Shown in pieces: positions 1 through 11,379 of a DNA stretch of 64,000 nucleotides. The position numbers and the translations under genes are program-made. The notes beneath the pieces were generated by a model, which saw nothing but the letters and a program-made list of their open reading frames with translations, was not told where the DNA came from and ran no database searches. The stretch's first letter is position 1. The number at the start of each line of letters is the position of its first letter. This stretch comes from Tamarix chinensis (lineage: Eukaryota; Streptophyta; Magnoliopsida; Caryophyllales; Tamaricaceae), in NCBI GenBank assembly GCA_030549775.1, contig CM060175.1:104018922-104082921 (forward strand), read 5' to 3'.

Positions 1-1465
1 TAGTAAGATAGTGAAATTTGATAAATATTAGAGTATGATTTGTGGAATTATGACAGTGGTAACCATTTTAGATCCACAATATAGAATGGAGTTAGATGAA
101 TTATACTATTCCTTGATTTATCTTAGCACTAGTTATAATGAGTTTGAAAATATTTGAAAAAACATTTTATGACTTATTTGATGAGTATGAAGAGAAAATA
201 AAGCACATAGAGAGAAATGCAACTACTGATATAGGTGCATCATTATTTCTTGGCATTCTTAAAGGTGTTCTATTATCCTACACCACTTTCTTTAAGAATT
301 GGTAATTATATGATAATTATGCAATATTAATGATCTAAATGTGACCTAAGTGACATGAAATGTTTTATGACATGTTAAGAAGGAAAAAAGCCAACTTGGA
401 AGTCAGGTAACAACCATGAAATGTGGGAATTTTCTACTAGGTGGGTTTGAATATTCTTACCTAGGTTTTTGTGTTAGTATAGATTTAATGTAAACTTGTA
501 TAAGATGGTAACTAATTTTTGTGGGTATATTGGCACGTATTCCTGGTTGTAATTAGTTTTTAATGAGTTGCAATTACATATAGCATAACAAATAGATTGA
601 GGGGAATATTTCCTTGGATAATGTAAAGTTACTTAAGATATGATCTTAACTAATTTTCCTATACTCTAAAGAGTATTATAGGGTTAATGGGCTGGTTATT
701 TTTGTGAGTTTATGTGTATATATATGGCATTCATTCGACACTTGTATGGTGTCCAATGTTGAGTTGAGAAATAAAGTCTCTTTTAGAGTAATTGAATCTT
801 TCAATGTCTTTGTGAAGTTGAGAGTGATCATGAATTGAATATTTATGTGTTTTTCTCTTGGTTTCGATCAAAGGGTTTTCTATGTGAGTTCTATTTAAAT
901 ATCCTTTTAAGTTTTATCTTTGTGAGGTACTTAACGGTTATATTTTCTGCATATGCCATCATTCCATTCAACCATCATCAATATTTCTTCCATCATCCTT
1001 TAAGTTTTGAGTTCTCATATGAGAGTGGTGTTTAAGTTTTCATGATTGTGGGATTTCGAGTATGACATCCACATCAACTACTTATTGTGGTTCATCTATT
1101 TTTGGTCATATTGGGTCTTCTTATGCTTCTAGTAGTGGTTTTTTGAGTTCTAGGGGAACAAACTATTATGAGAAGTGGTTAGCTACCTAAGTCCTCGCTA
1201 ATGTGTCACAAAAGAGTGAATTAGGTTACTACTTGGAGAGGGCTATTATTCCAAGGATGGAAATTTTATATGTGTGTCATAGTGAAAGAGAAACACTAAG
1301 TTTTCAATTTTACAAAGCATGGCTAGAGATCTATTTGTTATTCCTATTTTTACTACTTTTTTAGAGTATACTTTTAGCATGAGTGGTCGATTTATAAGTT
1401 CTCACTACAATTGGTTGTACCTAAAGATTTTAGAAGCATTAACAGGTGGTCGAGATTGGTTTTAG
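1..1465 (+). pseudogene. hAT transposase (RICESLEEPER-like) pseudogene, split by a solo LTR
   Basis: Two blocks of one degraded hAT transposase lie on the plus strand. The first (about 1-226) contains the LDPQYRMELDELYY stretch, which corresponds to the conserved LDPRYK region of plant hAT transposases. It has stop codons and a frameshift near 165-175. The second (about 1,082-1,465) reads KSELGYYLERAIIPRMEI and then a copy of the C-terminal dimerisation domain (ARDLFVIPIFTTF, FSMSGRF, LEALTGGRDWF). Removing the 850-bp insert and one copy of its ACTAC duplication joins the blocks in one reading frame. An internal stop also follows EKWLAT near 1,171. The 5' part lies outside the window. It is clearly non-functional. 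Confidence 0.8.
227..1076 (+). mobile_element. Solo LTR (850 bp) inserted in the hAT pseudogene
   Basis: The segment starts TGATATAGG and ends CCACATCA, so it has TG...CA ends with a short inverted repeat. It is flanked by the 5-bp direct repeat ACTAC at 222-226 and 1,077-1,081. Excising it restores an uninterrupted frame between the two hAT blocks. A TATA-like run near 715-727 and an AATAAA near 769 fit an LTR read on the plus strand. There is no internal domain, so it is a product of LTR-LTR recombination. Superfamily is not certain; size suggests Copia. Confidence 0.6.
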
Positions 1466-1660
1466 GTAGCAACGATGAGTGATGTTGGTAATATTTAGTT
1501 TACATTTTCAAAACTTAAATTAATTCTGAAATGTCAACTATTTTATCTATTTATTTTTGTTATTTGAATAATTTGTTAGATGATGATTCGAATAAGAGAT
1601 CTTGTTGTGGTGTTTCTTTTGAGGATGAGGAGTTAGATACTAGTGAAAATGATCTAAAAT

Positions 1661-1724
<64 letters not shown>

Positions 1725-2570
1725 GAATATTTATTTTTACTTTCTTAATATACCAGATAGATGCATGATGATTCAAGATTAAAGGTTGGAAATCAAGACT
1801 GCTAGTAGTTTGTTATCATTTCCTATATTATCTAAAACCTTTTGGACAAATTGTTAACACTGTATTATTTTACTATGATTTTATATTATGTTACTCGAAT
1901 ATATTTTGAACAATTTTTGGGCGTAAATATTTCCTTTATTAGTATGTGAAGTGGGCAATCAATGGTAAAACAACTAGCTATTATAGATGATTTTTATTTT
2001 ATTGATTGAAGTGGTTATGTCTCAAAAGGCAATATGTTTGCCTTAGGCACCACCGCTAATCCTACCTTAGGCTAATACAATAGAGGTAAAATTACAACTT
2101 GTGTCTCAAAAGTGTAAGAAACATGTATTTACGATCGCGGATACCTATAAGGAGATTACCCCCTAACCAATAAGTAAACCAACTACTTTATTCACCGATA
2201 GGAATTGAAACCCCACGCTACAGCTATCTGGAGTATTGAAGTTATTTCACATCAAGAGACTTAAACATCCTTTCTTATATGGGATATGTACTAGAAATGG
2301 TGTGATTCAAACTTGAAACCTTGTATAAAAGAGTTGAAACCCTTTCCACTAAACTAAAGAAAGTGTGATTATGTATTCATATTAGTGCAGTTGGAAAATG
2401 GATAATAAAAGGTTTTATTTTTACTCACCGGTGATTATCTTAGGTGTGTGGCTTACTTGAAATAGGTTATTTATATGTGTTGATGTCCTCATGTTGATGT
2501 GTAAATGGGTAAACAAATGTGTAAATGGGTGATTAGAAATATTATTTAAGTGCAGTAGCTATAGGGTAAA
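1466..2570. other. AT-rich intergenic DNA with a (TG)n microsatellite
   Basis: No gene is supported. A (TA)n(TG)n microsatellite occupies about 1,662-1,721 and produces a spurious Val-Cys repeat ORF. The rest is unclassified and AT-rich. Confidence 0.6.
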
Positions 2571-2875
2571 TGTAATACCTCCAAATTGAGGGGAGTATTA
2601 TAAAGATTGATATGGTTACTTATATCAACATGGTATATCATCTTTTTGATGATTCTATCTTAAGAACTCCACAGTTAAGTGTGCTAGTCGTGGAACAAAT
2701 TTTAGAATGGATGACTTTCCTAGGAAGTTTTAAAAATTTTCTAAAAATTTCTCAAAAAGTACGTGAGTGAAGAAAATGTATGTTGAAAAGACTCGTGTAG
2801 ATCTATGGGATAACCGATCAATCCGAAAGTGTTCCAAAGTAGCCCCATGTGGTTGTATAGATTTGCGGTGTTACA
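2571..2875 (+). mobile_element. Short solo-LTR-like element (305 bp)
   Basis: It begins TGTAATACC and ends GGTGTTACA, an inverted terminal repeat typical of plant Ty3/Gypsy LTRs that end in GGTGTTACA. Flanks are GTAAA (2,566-2,570) and GTAAG (2,876-2,880), a 4/5 target duplication. The tract just before the 3' end (GCCCCATGTGG) also resembles Gypsy LTR ends. It is short for such an LTR, so it may be an internally deleted or SMART-type element. Confidence 0.45.
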
Positions 2876-2880
2876 GTAAG

Positions 2881-4149
2881 CATGTGATTAGAAATATTTA
2901 GGTAAATGGGTCTCAGAAATCCATTAGGAACCATATGGGTCAAGTAACAAATTTATCCATCGAGTGATGAATTATTTGACGAATAATGGATATCCAGTGG
3001 GTATGGCTATGAATTTTGTAATAAATATTTGTTTAGATATGAATACATATATGTATATATATTCTTTTATTAGGTTCGAGTAATAAATAAAGAGTATCTG
3101 ATCCATACAAGTTTCGTTGACATCCCCTATCACTACTATATGCCTAATAGCAGGGGCGCCATGACTTTTTGAGGGCTTGGAGTTTCTAAGCAAAAAGAAT
3201 TATGGGTGTCTTTTATATATATATATATATATTGGAACAAAACTTTGTTAATTTAAAATTTGATGTACATGAAGAAAAATATTTATTCTCCATTTGTATT
3301 AAAAATAAAGTCTTTTGGGCTTAAAATTTTTGTTTTAAAATGAAAGTTGTTTTAATAAAGTTAATGGTTACTTTTTATTTTTATCACTATTTTTTTTCTT
3401 TCTTCTTCTATGTATTAATTGTTATATTATTTTTAACGAAAGATATAAAATTTATATTAGAATTTATTTATTCTTTTTAAAATAGTGTTAAATTGTTAAA
3501 AAGTTTTTTTTGAAGATGGAATATTAAATACAATGTCTTTTTATTAAGACAACTATAATAAATGGTGGAGGTGGGACTAACCTACAAACAAATGCTCAAG
3601 TTGTTATTATTTTTATTTTTGCAAAAACAAAGTTTTGTAGAAGGAAAAGTTACAATGGAGTTGGAACTTTCAAAATTTTTGTAGAGTTGCCGAAGAGTTA
3701 AAAGAAGTTTATTAGTAGGGAGCATAATTCTCTATGTGGTTTTGGAATCCTATTGAAATTTTTTTTTTTATATAAATTTAGGAAGTGATTTAGGTAAATT
3801 TTATTGGAGATGGAAATAATTTAAAATTCTTATCTTTAAATTAGTTCATGATTTTTTTATATAATATATATATATAGTAAGAATATAGAATTGAGTATCG
3901 AATTTTAGGAATAGGATTGAATTTTAAATTTGGAGAATAAATTGATAAAAAATAAATAATTGAAAATCGGATCAAGTATACCGTGTGGGGAGTTAATTTC
4001 TTCCAAAATCCAATCTAAAATTGTCTGACAAAGAAAAACGAAGATAGTGATAGATTTAAAAGTTAAATTTTTTTTTATCAAATTCAAATATAATATTAGA
4101 ATTTTTGTCTCTAACCCGTTCCGCCGCCTTTACTATTTTGCAGGGAGGA
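2881..4149. other. AT-rich intergenic DNA
   Basis: No coding, RNA or complete mobile feature was seen. There are short (TA)n runs near 3,215-3,231 and 3,866-3,876. Confidence 0.5.
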
Positions 4150-4158
4150 GTGGAGGAC

Positions 4159-4548
4159 AGTGATGCACGGAAACGGGGATGGGGACCGGGACGGGGAAAT
4201 GGAGACGGGACGAAACGCGAAAACGTTATTTCTTAAAAATTTGGGAAACGGAGACGGCAGGAAACGTTAAAAAAATTATATATATTTTTTTAAAAAATAG
4301 GTTAAATTTATTAAAATTTAGAGAGAAAAATAAAATAAATTTAAAATAAATTTTTATATTAGTTAATTTTAATTATTATTAATAATTTTTTAATAAAAAA
4401 TTAATTAAATAATATATTTTTAATAAAAATATTAATTAAATAATTTTAATATAAATTTTAATCTAAAGAAGTTTCTGAAAAGTTTCCGAAACGAAAAACA
4501 TTTTCGGTACAAAAAACGACACCTCAGTGCCTTTTCCGTGCATCACAT
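4159..4548. mobile_element. MITE with 9-bp target duplication
   Basis: Terminal inverted repeats are AGTGATGCACGGAAA on the left and ATGTGATGCACGGAAA on the right (reverse complement). Flanks carry the direct repeat GTGGAGGAC at 4,150-4,158 and 4,549-4,557. A 9-bp duplication points to a Mutator-type MITE; an 8-bp reading with a hAT origin is also possible. The interior has GGGACGGGG-like runs near the left end and an AT-rich core. It has no coding capacity. Confidence 0.75.
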
Positions 4549-5442
4549 GTGGAGGACTCTATCTTTCTCATCAACTATTGATTTATATATTAACTTCATT
4601 TTTTATAGATGATCTTTACGACTATTTTCTCAATAAAAAACATAAAACGTGAAAGTTGTAACCAACAATGCTTTGAATGCGCCGTTAAAAAAAGAAAGCA
4701 TCATGCTTGCTGCGTCCCGCTGGACCAACGAAGCCAGTCTGTCAAACCGATTATCATCTCGTTTTCTATTTATTATACTATATACTTTTATTTTGGGGGC
4801 CCTAGGTCTAGCCCTGCTACCCTAGGTCCGGTAGTGAAAATAGGACTGCTGTCCCGCGTTCTAAAGGTTGTTAACTTGCCGAAGACCTTTCCGAGTACTA
4901 ATAGTTAATTAGAGCATTTCTAAACATACTCTTAAATTCACATATTTAATTTTATTAATTAATTATATCTTATTTCTTTAATTTTATTAATTTATGTTAA
5001 ATTTTATTTAATATTCTAAATTCAATAATGTTAAATTTATAATACATAGTTATTTTTATCAATCACGTCATCAATTATTTAGATTATACATTACTTAACT
5101 TTTAATTTATATCAATCTATATATAAAAATTAATAGTTTTTTATAATCAATTTTAGTTAGATATATATTTATAAATTATTTCAAAAAATATTTTTTTTCT
5201 TATAATATGATTTGAATTATTTTTAAAATAACCTATTATAGTTTATTTTAGTTTTTCTACTACAATATTAATAATTAATAAAAATATATAAAATTTAAAA
5301 AAACTATTACATAAATATTACAACAAAAATACTAATATAATAGCATTATGAAAATATAAATGAATACAACATACATAAATATTATAACATAAAGAATCAA
5401 TACGAGTACAAGCTAATGATCGTACTCAAATCACTATATTTA

Positions 5443-6621
5443 TTACACCAAGTCATATTTAAGTTGGTTGGTTGAACCACAATCAATAACTTGAATAATT
5501 ATTTGAATGTATGAATCTATACCCTCTATCGGACCATAATTAATCGTACAAAGTGGTACATCATTATTATTGTAGTAAAAAATATCGGGAGGAAAATCAC
5601 CTAAATATGTATCTCTTTTATCCTCAACAATCATGTTATGTAATATAATGCATGCACATATTATTTGCTTCATTGTCTCCATGTACCAAACACGTGATGG
5701 GCTGCAAATAATTGTAAAACGTCTTTGTAGCATTCTAACACCCTGTGAATAACTTTCTATTTGGTCCTTGAGAAAGATATATGATTTTGACGAATATTGG
5801 TCAATCTGGATATATGTCATCTATTAGATATGATCCAAGATGATATTTGGTGTCATTTACCACATAATGAGCTTTTGGTGCCCGCTTTTTATAAATGTCA
5901 TTGAATATTGGTGAATGAGCGAGAACATTAAGATCATTATTTGATCTAAAATATCTAAAAAATATATGCAATATCCAAATATTTTCAGATGTGATAGCCT
6001 CTAGTATGATTATCAGGATACCATGGTCACCACGACAAAGCTGACATTTCCATGTAACGGGACAAATCTTCCACTCCCAATGCATGCAATCGATACTTCT
6101 CATCATACCAAAAAGCCATGTCTTTTACCCATTTTAAGTAGGCATTAAACACCATTGGCATTGGGTCTTCTTAAATATTAGGAAGTAAATAATTTATTCA
6201 CAACCTAAACGAAATATCTTAGGCATTCGAGAGTTGCTGATTCTTCAATGCGTACATATTCGTCTATGTAATTGGCCGGCATTCCATATGCTAGCATGCA
6301 TATCGTTGTAGTACAATTTTGTAATGGAAAAAGTCCATTTTTACTAATTACATTATGCATCATTTGAAAAATATGGACAATAATTAGTAACAGCTTTGAC
6401 AACTTTGATAACTCTAATGAATGAGGATCTTCTCATTCTAAATCTATGACACAACTGAGTTGAGTTGTATGTTGGATTATCAGAGAGATAATCATTATAT
6501 AATCTTTGATGGCCTTCTTCATGATCCTGATACATGAAGACTCGTTGTTTTCTTCTATTTCAGTTGTTCCTCTCGATTTTGACAATAGCATATTCGAGAG
6601 TTGTATCCATAGCTTTAACAA
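5443..6621 (-). pseudogene. PIF/Harbinger DDE transposase (HARBI1-like) pseudogene
   Basis: Successive minus-strand frames carry the plant Harbinger transposase in order. RLYNDYLSDNPTYNS and FRMRRSSFIRV are near 6,500-6,430. LQNCTTTICMLAYGMPA and DEYVRIEESATLECLRYF are near 6,330-6,210. SIDCMHWEWKICP (first catalytic Asp) and SNNDLNVLAHSPIFNDIY (second Asp) lie in 6,100-5,880. LQRRFTIICSPSRVWYMETM and IILHNMIVEDKRD lie in 5,730-5,610. The third acidic residue probably falls in the KDQIE segment upstream of LQRRF. At least three frame changes (about 6,400, 6,150 and 5,810) separate the pieces, so it cannot make a transposase. The family normally has about 400-450 residues, and most of that is represented. 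Confidence 0.85.
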
Positions 6622-6715
6622 CTAATATATCGTTAAGATTTGTGGAGTTTTCAGAAGATGAATTAGTTTACATTGTTAGTTGAGAAGTATGGAGAAATAT
6701 TTGAAGGAGATGTGA

Positions 6716-7290
6716 GGAGAGTGATTATATATTTTTCTTCTGTTTTTATCCAAGGTAAGTTGTGAATGTATATGTAAGAAACATCTCTACTTATAGGTAT
6801 GTGTAAAGGAATCAAGAGTGATTATATATTTTTCTTCTATTTCTATCCAAGGTAAGTTGTGAATGTATATGCAAGAAACATCTCTACTTATAGATATGTG
6901 TAAGGGAATCAAACGATACATTATCACACGGGCTTCAAGATATTTATATATGTTAAGGTGACAATATAGTGGCTGATATGTATATGGGAATCAAACGGTA
7001 CATTATCACTTGGGTTTCAAGTGATTTATGTATGTTGAGGTGGCAATACAATGACTGACATGAGATGATTTATATATGTTGAGGTGACAATACAATAACT
7101 AATATGTGTAAGGGAATCAAATGGTCCATGATCATATAGGCTTCAGGTGATTTATGTATGTTGAGGTGATAATAAAATGATTAATATGTGTAAGGAAATA
7201 TCACATAGGCTTCAACTAATTTATGTATGTTGAGGTGACAATATAATGGGTGATATGTATAAGGGAATCAAATGATACTTTATCACATGA
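6716..7290. repeat. Degenerate tandem repeats inside the Harbinger element
   Basis: Two kinds of local duplication are visible. A block of about 95 bp is present twice (about 6,716-6,790 and 6,815-6,905; shared core TATCCAAGGTAAGTTGTGAA). After it comes a series of units of roughly 70-120 bp containing GGGAATCAAACGGTACATTA and ATTTATGTATGTTGAGGTG, starting near 6,895, 6,979, 7,101, 7,184 and 7,254. Confidence 0.7.
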
Positions 7291-7373
7291 GATTGGGGCA
7301 ATTTTTTCCTTATGAATTCAAAACTTCAACCCCTAATCTTTCACACATTACAGTCAAAACAAATAAGTCATCA

Positions 7374-7777
7374 ATGTCTTCATCTTCAATTTCTTCAAAT
7401 TTCATTTCATCTAATATGCAACAATTCATACCTTGTCATTGTTCTAATAGGGTTGCCAAGCTAATATTTTGCGTAGTGAAAGTAACCCTTGTCGTTTATA
7501 CTACAAATGTTAGACATGCAATTATTTTTTATGGGCTATGGTGACACATCTAATATCGTCTCTAAAACTCATGGCCTAACCCCAATTGAGCAATGTTAGC
7601 AAATATATCTTACAATTAGTTGAAATTTTGAAGGATAATGTCTTTAAACTCAAACAAGAAGTGAATGAATTAAAGAAAATCATAGCGTGGGGAATTAGGA
7701 TGGGTATTATTGTAATTTTTTTTATTTATCATCATTTTTTACAAAAATGTAATCAATACTATAAGTTGTTGTTTTAA
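7374..7777 (+). pseudogene. zf-GRF zinc-finger protein with C-terminal coiled coil and TM, pseudogene
   Basis: The relic begins with a Ser-rich start (MSSSSISSNF), typical of plant GRF-type zinc-finger proteins. CHCSNRVAKL follows and, after a frameshift near 7,460, SNPCRLYYKC (then a stop) TCNYFLWAM. This is the CxC...NPGRRFYxC...CxFFxW pattern of the zf-GRF domain. Downstream come a short coiled coil (ILKDNVFKLKQEVNELKK) and a hydrophobic segment (GIIVIFFIYHHFL), the usual C-terminus of this plant family. It lies antisense to, and between, the two Harbinger ORFs. Function is unknown, and this copy is broken. Confidence 0.65.
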
Positions 7778-7964
7778 TAATTAGAGTCACTCTAATAAAA
7801 TTGTGTCATTAGTGTTTGGTATATTTAGTTGATTTATCACAACAATTAAACATTCATACATAAGGATAAATATTACAATAACTAATACTTTTAAATAATA
7901 CATAAATTACAAAATTACACATCTATTAAATAATACATTAAAGTAATAGAATTAAGGATTCTCC

Positions 7965-8912
7965 ATCAGTCATATAAGATCTTATGATTTTTTTCTTAGT
8001 CAGTCATATTAGACGTGTCACGACAAATTATAGTCATGTCTAATTCTTTTTTCTTCAATCGCCTTCGTTCAGCCTTGTATTGTTTTTGTTCATCCCTATC
8101 ATTCTCCTTATCTACTGTCATTTTCTCTAATATTGCATTTCACTGTCTAGCAATTTCATAATTCATTACCATCAATTTTGGATGGTTCTTTACAAGTTTC
8201 CATACATGTTTACTACTGAACAGGCTATTATACCTCGTTTTATATTCTTTATGTGCATCGTTAATTACATCTATCTCATTAATGCCTCTTTAATCACATT
8301 GGAAAATATGACTACAAAAATTAATGAATCTATTAAAATTTTTATTAACATAAGAAAATTGATTTATCACCGTCTTTATAGTTCTTTTTGGTCCTTCGCC
8401 ATGATATTCTTAAAAGTATGCCATAATTTTCCCCCTCTAAGTCCTTACATTTATGCTAATTTTTCCGTTGAATCATCTAAAAAATGTCTACATCCACTAA
8501 AGAGGGTTTCTTCTATTTTATCCATCCATTTACCATAAGATCGAATTCCAATCTCACTGGGAGATTCAACCTAAGTGTCATCTTTGAACTGATTTTAGGT
8601 GGAAAATCCTAGAAGTTCAGATTCGCTAATAAATGCGATTAACAGAGAATTGAAATAATGTTGTAGAAAAGTTTTAATATTTGAAAAAATCAGATCAACT
8701 AGAAGTTTGTTATTTGAAGGTTGAAAGAATTGGAAATTGGCTTCATATTGATAATATTGCATACTTTGAAAATTGGAATTTCATGGATATTAAAAATTTT
8801 GGACATTTGGAGAATTTTGTAAATTTTGGAAATTTTAATTTGGAAGCTCTCTTGAATTTGAATCATTTAGATTATCTAAAATATTCAAAAAATTAAATTG
8901 AGTACGATCCAT
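7965..8912 (-). pseudogene. Harbinger ORF1 (Myb/NAM-associated-like) pseudogene
   Basis: Minus-strand translation starts MDRTQFNFLNILDNL at 8,912. It passes through an Asn/Gln/Phe-rich segment and later gives INDAHKEYKTRYN, HVWKLVKNHPKLMVMNYEIA and, at the C-terminus, YKAERRRLKKKELDMTIICR with NMTD before a stop near 7,985. This matches the layout of the ORF1 protein that accompanies Harbinger transposase in plants: low-complexity N-terminus, Myb-like DNA-binding part, and a NAM-associated C-terminus with a basic tail. Many stops and frameshifts interrupt it. The plus-strand ORF at 8,182-8,538 is its shadow. Confidence 0.65.
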
Positions 8913-9956
8913 TTTTGTAAAATGGAAATATTGAAGAGAAATGCATAAGATAAATATATCTAGAGACAATATAACAATTTTAGTTAAGGATGTAGAAAAG
9001 ATGATATGAAAATTATTGGACAAAATATGATGTATTTATAGGCATTTTTTTTACTACTCTTATTAACAACACCTATTTTTTAAAAACAAAACCCTCATAT
9101 ATACTCAAATGATAAAAATTAAGTTAAAAAAATACCAAAAAGTATAGAAAACGAAGTAACATGCATGCATGTGGCTCATGTGTCTAACGGACGACAACTT
9201 TTCCCTTTTGCACATACCGATGCACCTCGTTTTTTACTCTTCGGGACCCCCAAAAATTTTAAAATGCCTCAACTTTGAATTTATTTTACTACCTCTAAAA
9301 TCTCAATATCAAATTTAGTACCTCAAATTTAAAATTGTAAGCCTTTTTTATTTTTTATTTTTTATTTTTATTTTTGCTACCATTGTAAATGCTCTTAGAT
9401 CAATTTGTAAAGTAAAAGTTTATGTGTAGATTTGCAATTTGGCCTTGCACTTCTACATTTCTACTTGACCACTCTCTTCATAATCGATTTCAGTCTTCTT
9501 TCGTAGTTCGTACGACGAAAACAAGACTTATAATATTAATAATATTATTTGTGTATTAAATGGGTTTCAATTTATATAAATAATAATAATATATTTATTT
9601 ATTTGATTATATAAAATAAAAATAACCCAATTTAAAAGTTTTAAAATAAATAAAAATTGATATTATTTACACAATTGCCCTTACACTTATCCTCTACATA
9701 CTAACCTATAAAAAATTTCAAAAAAAAAAGTTCGATTATATAACATATTATACAATAGAATTCGAGCACTATTATTAAAACAATTAATAAAAAAAACTCT
9801 TAAGTATAAGTACCCTTTAAAAAGAATTGTATTATATTACTTAAAATTACTATGTATTTCGCTAAGGTAAGGTCAGATAACTCCTCCAAACCCCCTAAAA
9901 AACAAAATAAAGGAGGCTACTTCACTTCAACTTATTTTTAGTTTTTATAAGATTAG

Positions 9957-10112
9957 ACCAAACTCATATTTGGAGTTACTTATCAAAAATAATTATCTAA
10001 GATAACTACTTATTTTAGAACTTTTTTAGGTTAAAAAGTTTCTAAAATAAGTAGGTATCTATGATAACTAGATAACTACTTTTGATTAGTAACTCCATAC
10101 AAGCTCTTAAAT
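9957..10112. mobile_element. Hairpin-forming MITE-like palindrome
   Basis: The left arm (about 9,965-10,020) is GGAGTTACTTATCAAAA... ACTTATTTTAGAA. It is repeated in inverted orientation in 10,038-10,105 (TTCTAAAATAAGT ... TTTTGATTAGTAACTCC). The arms are about 55-65 bp with roughly three quarters identity and a loop of about 17 bp. The whole can fold into one long hairpin. No target duplication was found. Confidence 0.6.
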
Positions 10113-11280
10113 CAATTTTAAATCATATTTAATAAATTTTGATTATATTAAAGGTAATATAAAACTATTTGTAATAATTTTAATAGTAGTAGTAATAGTA
10201 ATAGAGTTATTTTAATTCATATCGTATCTCATAAACCATTATTTTAATAATAATATAAATACAATAGCATTCAATATAATAACTACAATAGTAATGATAA
10301 TTATAGTAATTACAATGATAAAATTGAAGATATATTATATTCATTGAGATTGTAATAATATAAAATAATAATCAAGACGTACTAAATTATTAAAAAATTC
10401 TAATTAGATTAGCATAAAAGCAGACAGACTTGACATATTTCTAGAAGTATATTCGATGACCAATTGATTATTATCTTTTACGAACATTTAATAATTATTT
10501 TAGGGTACCGTCATGTGATATGAATCATATGATGTGGATATAACTCATGAAGATAAATATTATAAGAAAAAACAAAAATAAATATTATTTGGTGGAAGGT
10601 ATAATCTTTTCATTTATGTGTTCAACCCAAACAGTACAATAAAAAAAATGACAAAGAATATATGGTAAAGTTATATACAGTTCGATAATGCACTTTTATT
10701 TATCGAAACCTTTTATTGTAATATTTTATTTGTCCTATGCAATAGGTGATTTTTTCTTGTACATTATGCTTTAGTTATATTAAAATAAAGAAAAATATTA
10801 ATGGACAATCACGACTCATAAGTTACTTTTTAAAATAGTGAAAATAAAAATGGATCATGTATTTTGTTATTAATATTTTAGTTATATTATTTTAGGAAAA
10901 AATATACTTTTACTAATATATTAAAATAAATCGCTAATACCCACTAAATTGCATGAAAATTTGAAAGGAGGGGGGAGGTAGGAGCACCTTTGTCTCTTAT
11001 AACAACCCACGTCTCAAGAGTAAGGCTGTTATAAGTAAAATTTTACCTAGAATCGATAGAAGTCATACATATTGAATCAAAGAATAAGATCGAAGCTTCG
11101 TAAAATATTATGAATGCCATAACAATATGATACTAATATGCTTGTATGCTATAAAATCTTATAGGTGGCATTAAAAAACACCAAAGATCTCATTTTTAAG
11201 CTCTTTTGTTAACTAGATACTAAAAATACTATATATATTGTCGAATTACATGCATACAGAAACAAATTAGTATATGGACA

Positions 11281-11281
11281 A

Positions 11282-11375
<94 letters not shown>
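11281..11375. repeat. Compound microsatellite (GT)n(AT)n(GA)n
   Basis: A short GT run passes into a long AT run (about 11,295-11,349) and then a GA run (11,350-11,375). It is simple sequence only. Confidence 0.95.

Positions 11376-11379
<4 letters not shown>

Larger units (their letters stand above)
4912..9394 (-). mobile_element. PIF/Harbinger DNA transposon, 4.48 kb, TTA target duplication
   Basis: Both ends carry GAGCATTT (left GAGCATTTCTAAAC, right reverse complement GAGCATTTACAATGG), each next to the trinucleotide TTA (4,909-4,911 and 9,395-9,397). This is the 3-bp TWA target preference of PIF/Harbinger. Inside, on the minus strand in the expected order, are a Myb-like ORF1 relic and a DDE transposase relic. 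A plus-strand zf-GRF relic and short tandem repeats lie between them. Every reading frame is broken, so the copy is not autonomous now. Intact-looking ends mean it could still have been mobilised in trans in the past. Confidence 0.85.

Noticed and set aside
1531..1782. 83-residue ORF with a Val-Cys repeat
   Set aside because: It is produced by the (TG)n microsatellite; no domain and no gene context.
4609..4908. 99-residue ORF between the MITE and the Harbinger element
   Set aside because: No recognisable motif, no leader or splice context. Composition is uneven, but length is compatible with chance.
8182..8538. 118-residue plus-strand ORF
   Set aside because: It lies antisense to the Harbinger ORF1 relic, whose minus-strand translation has the recognisable motifs.
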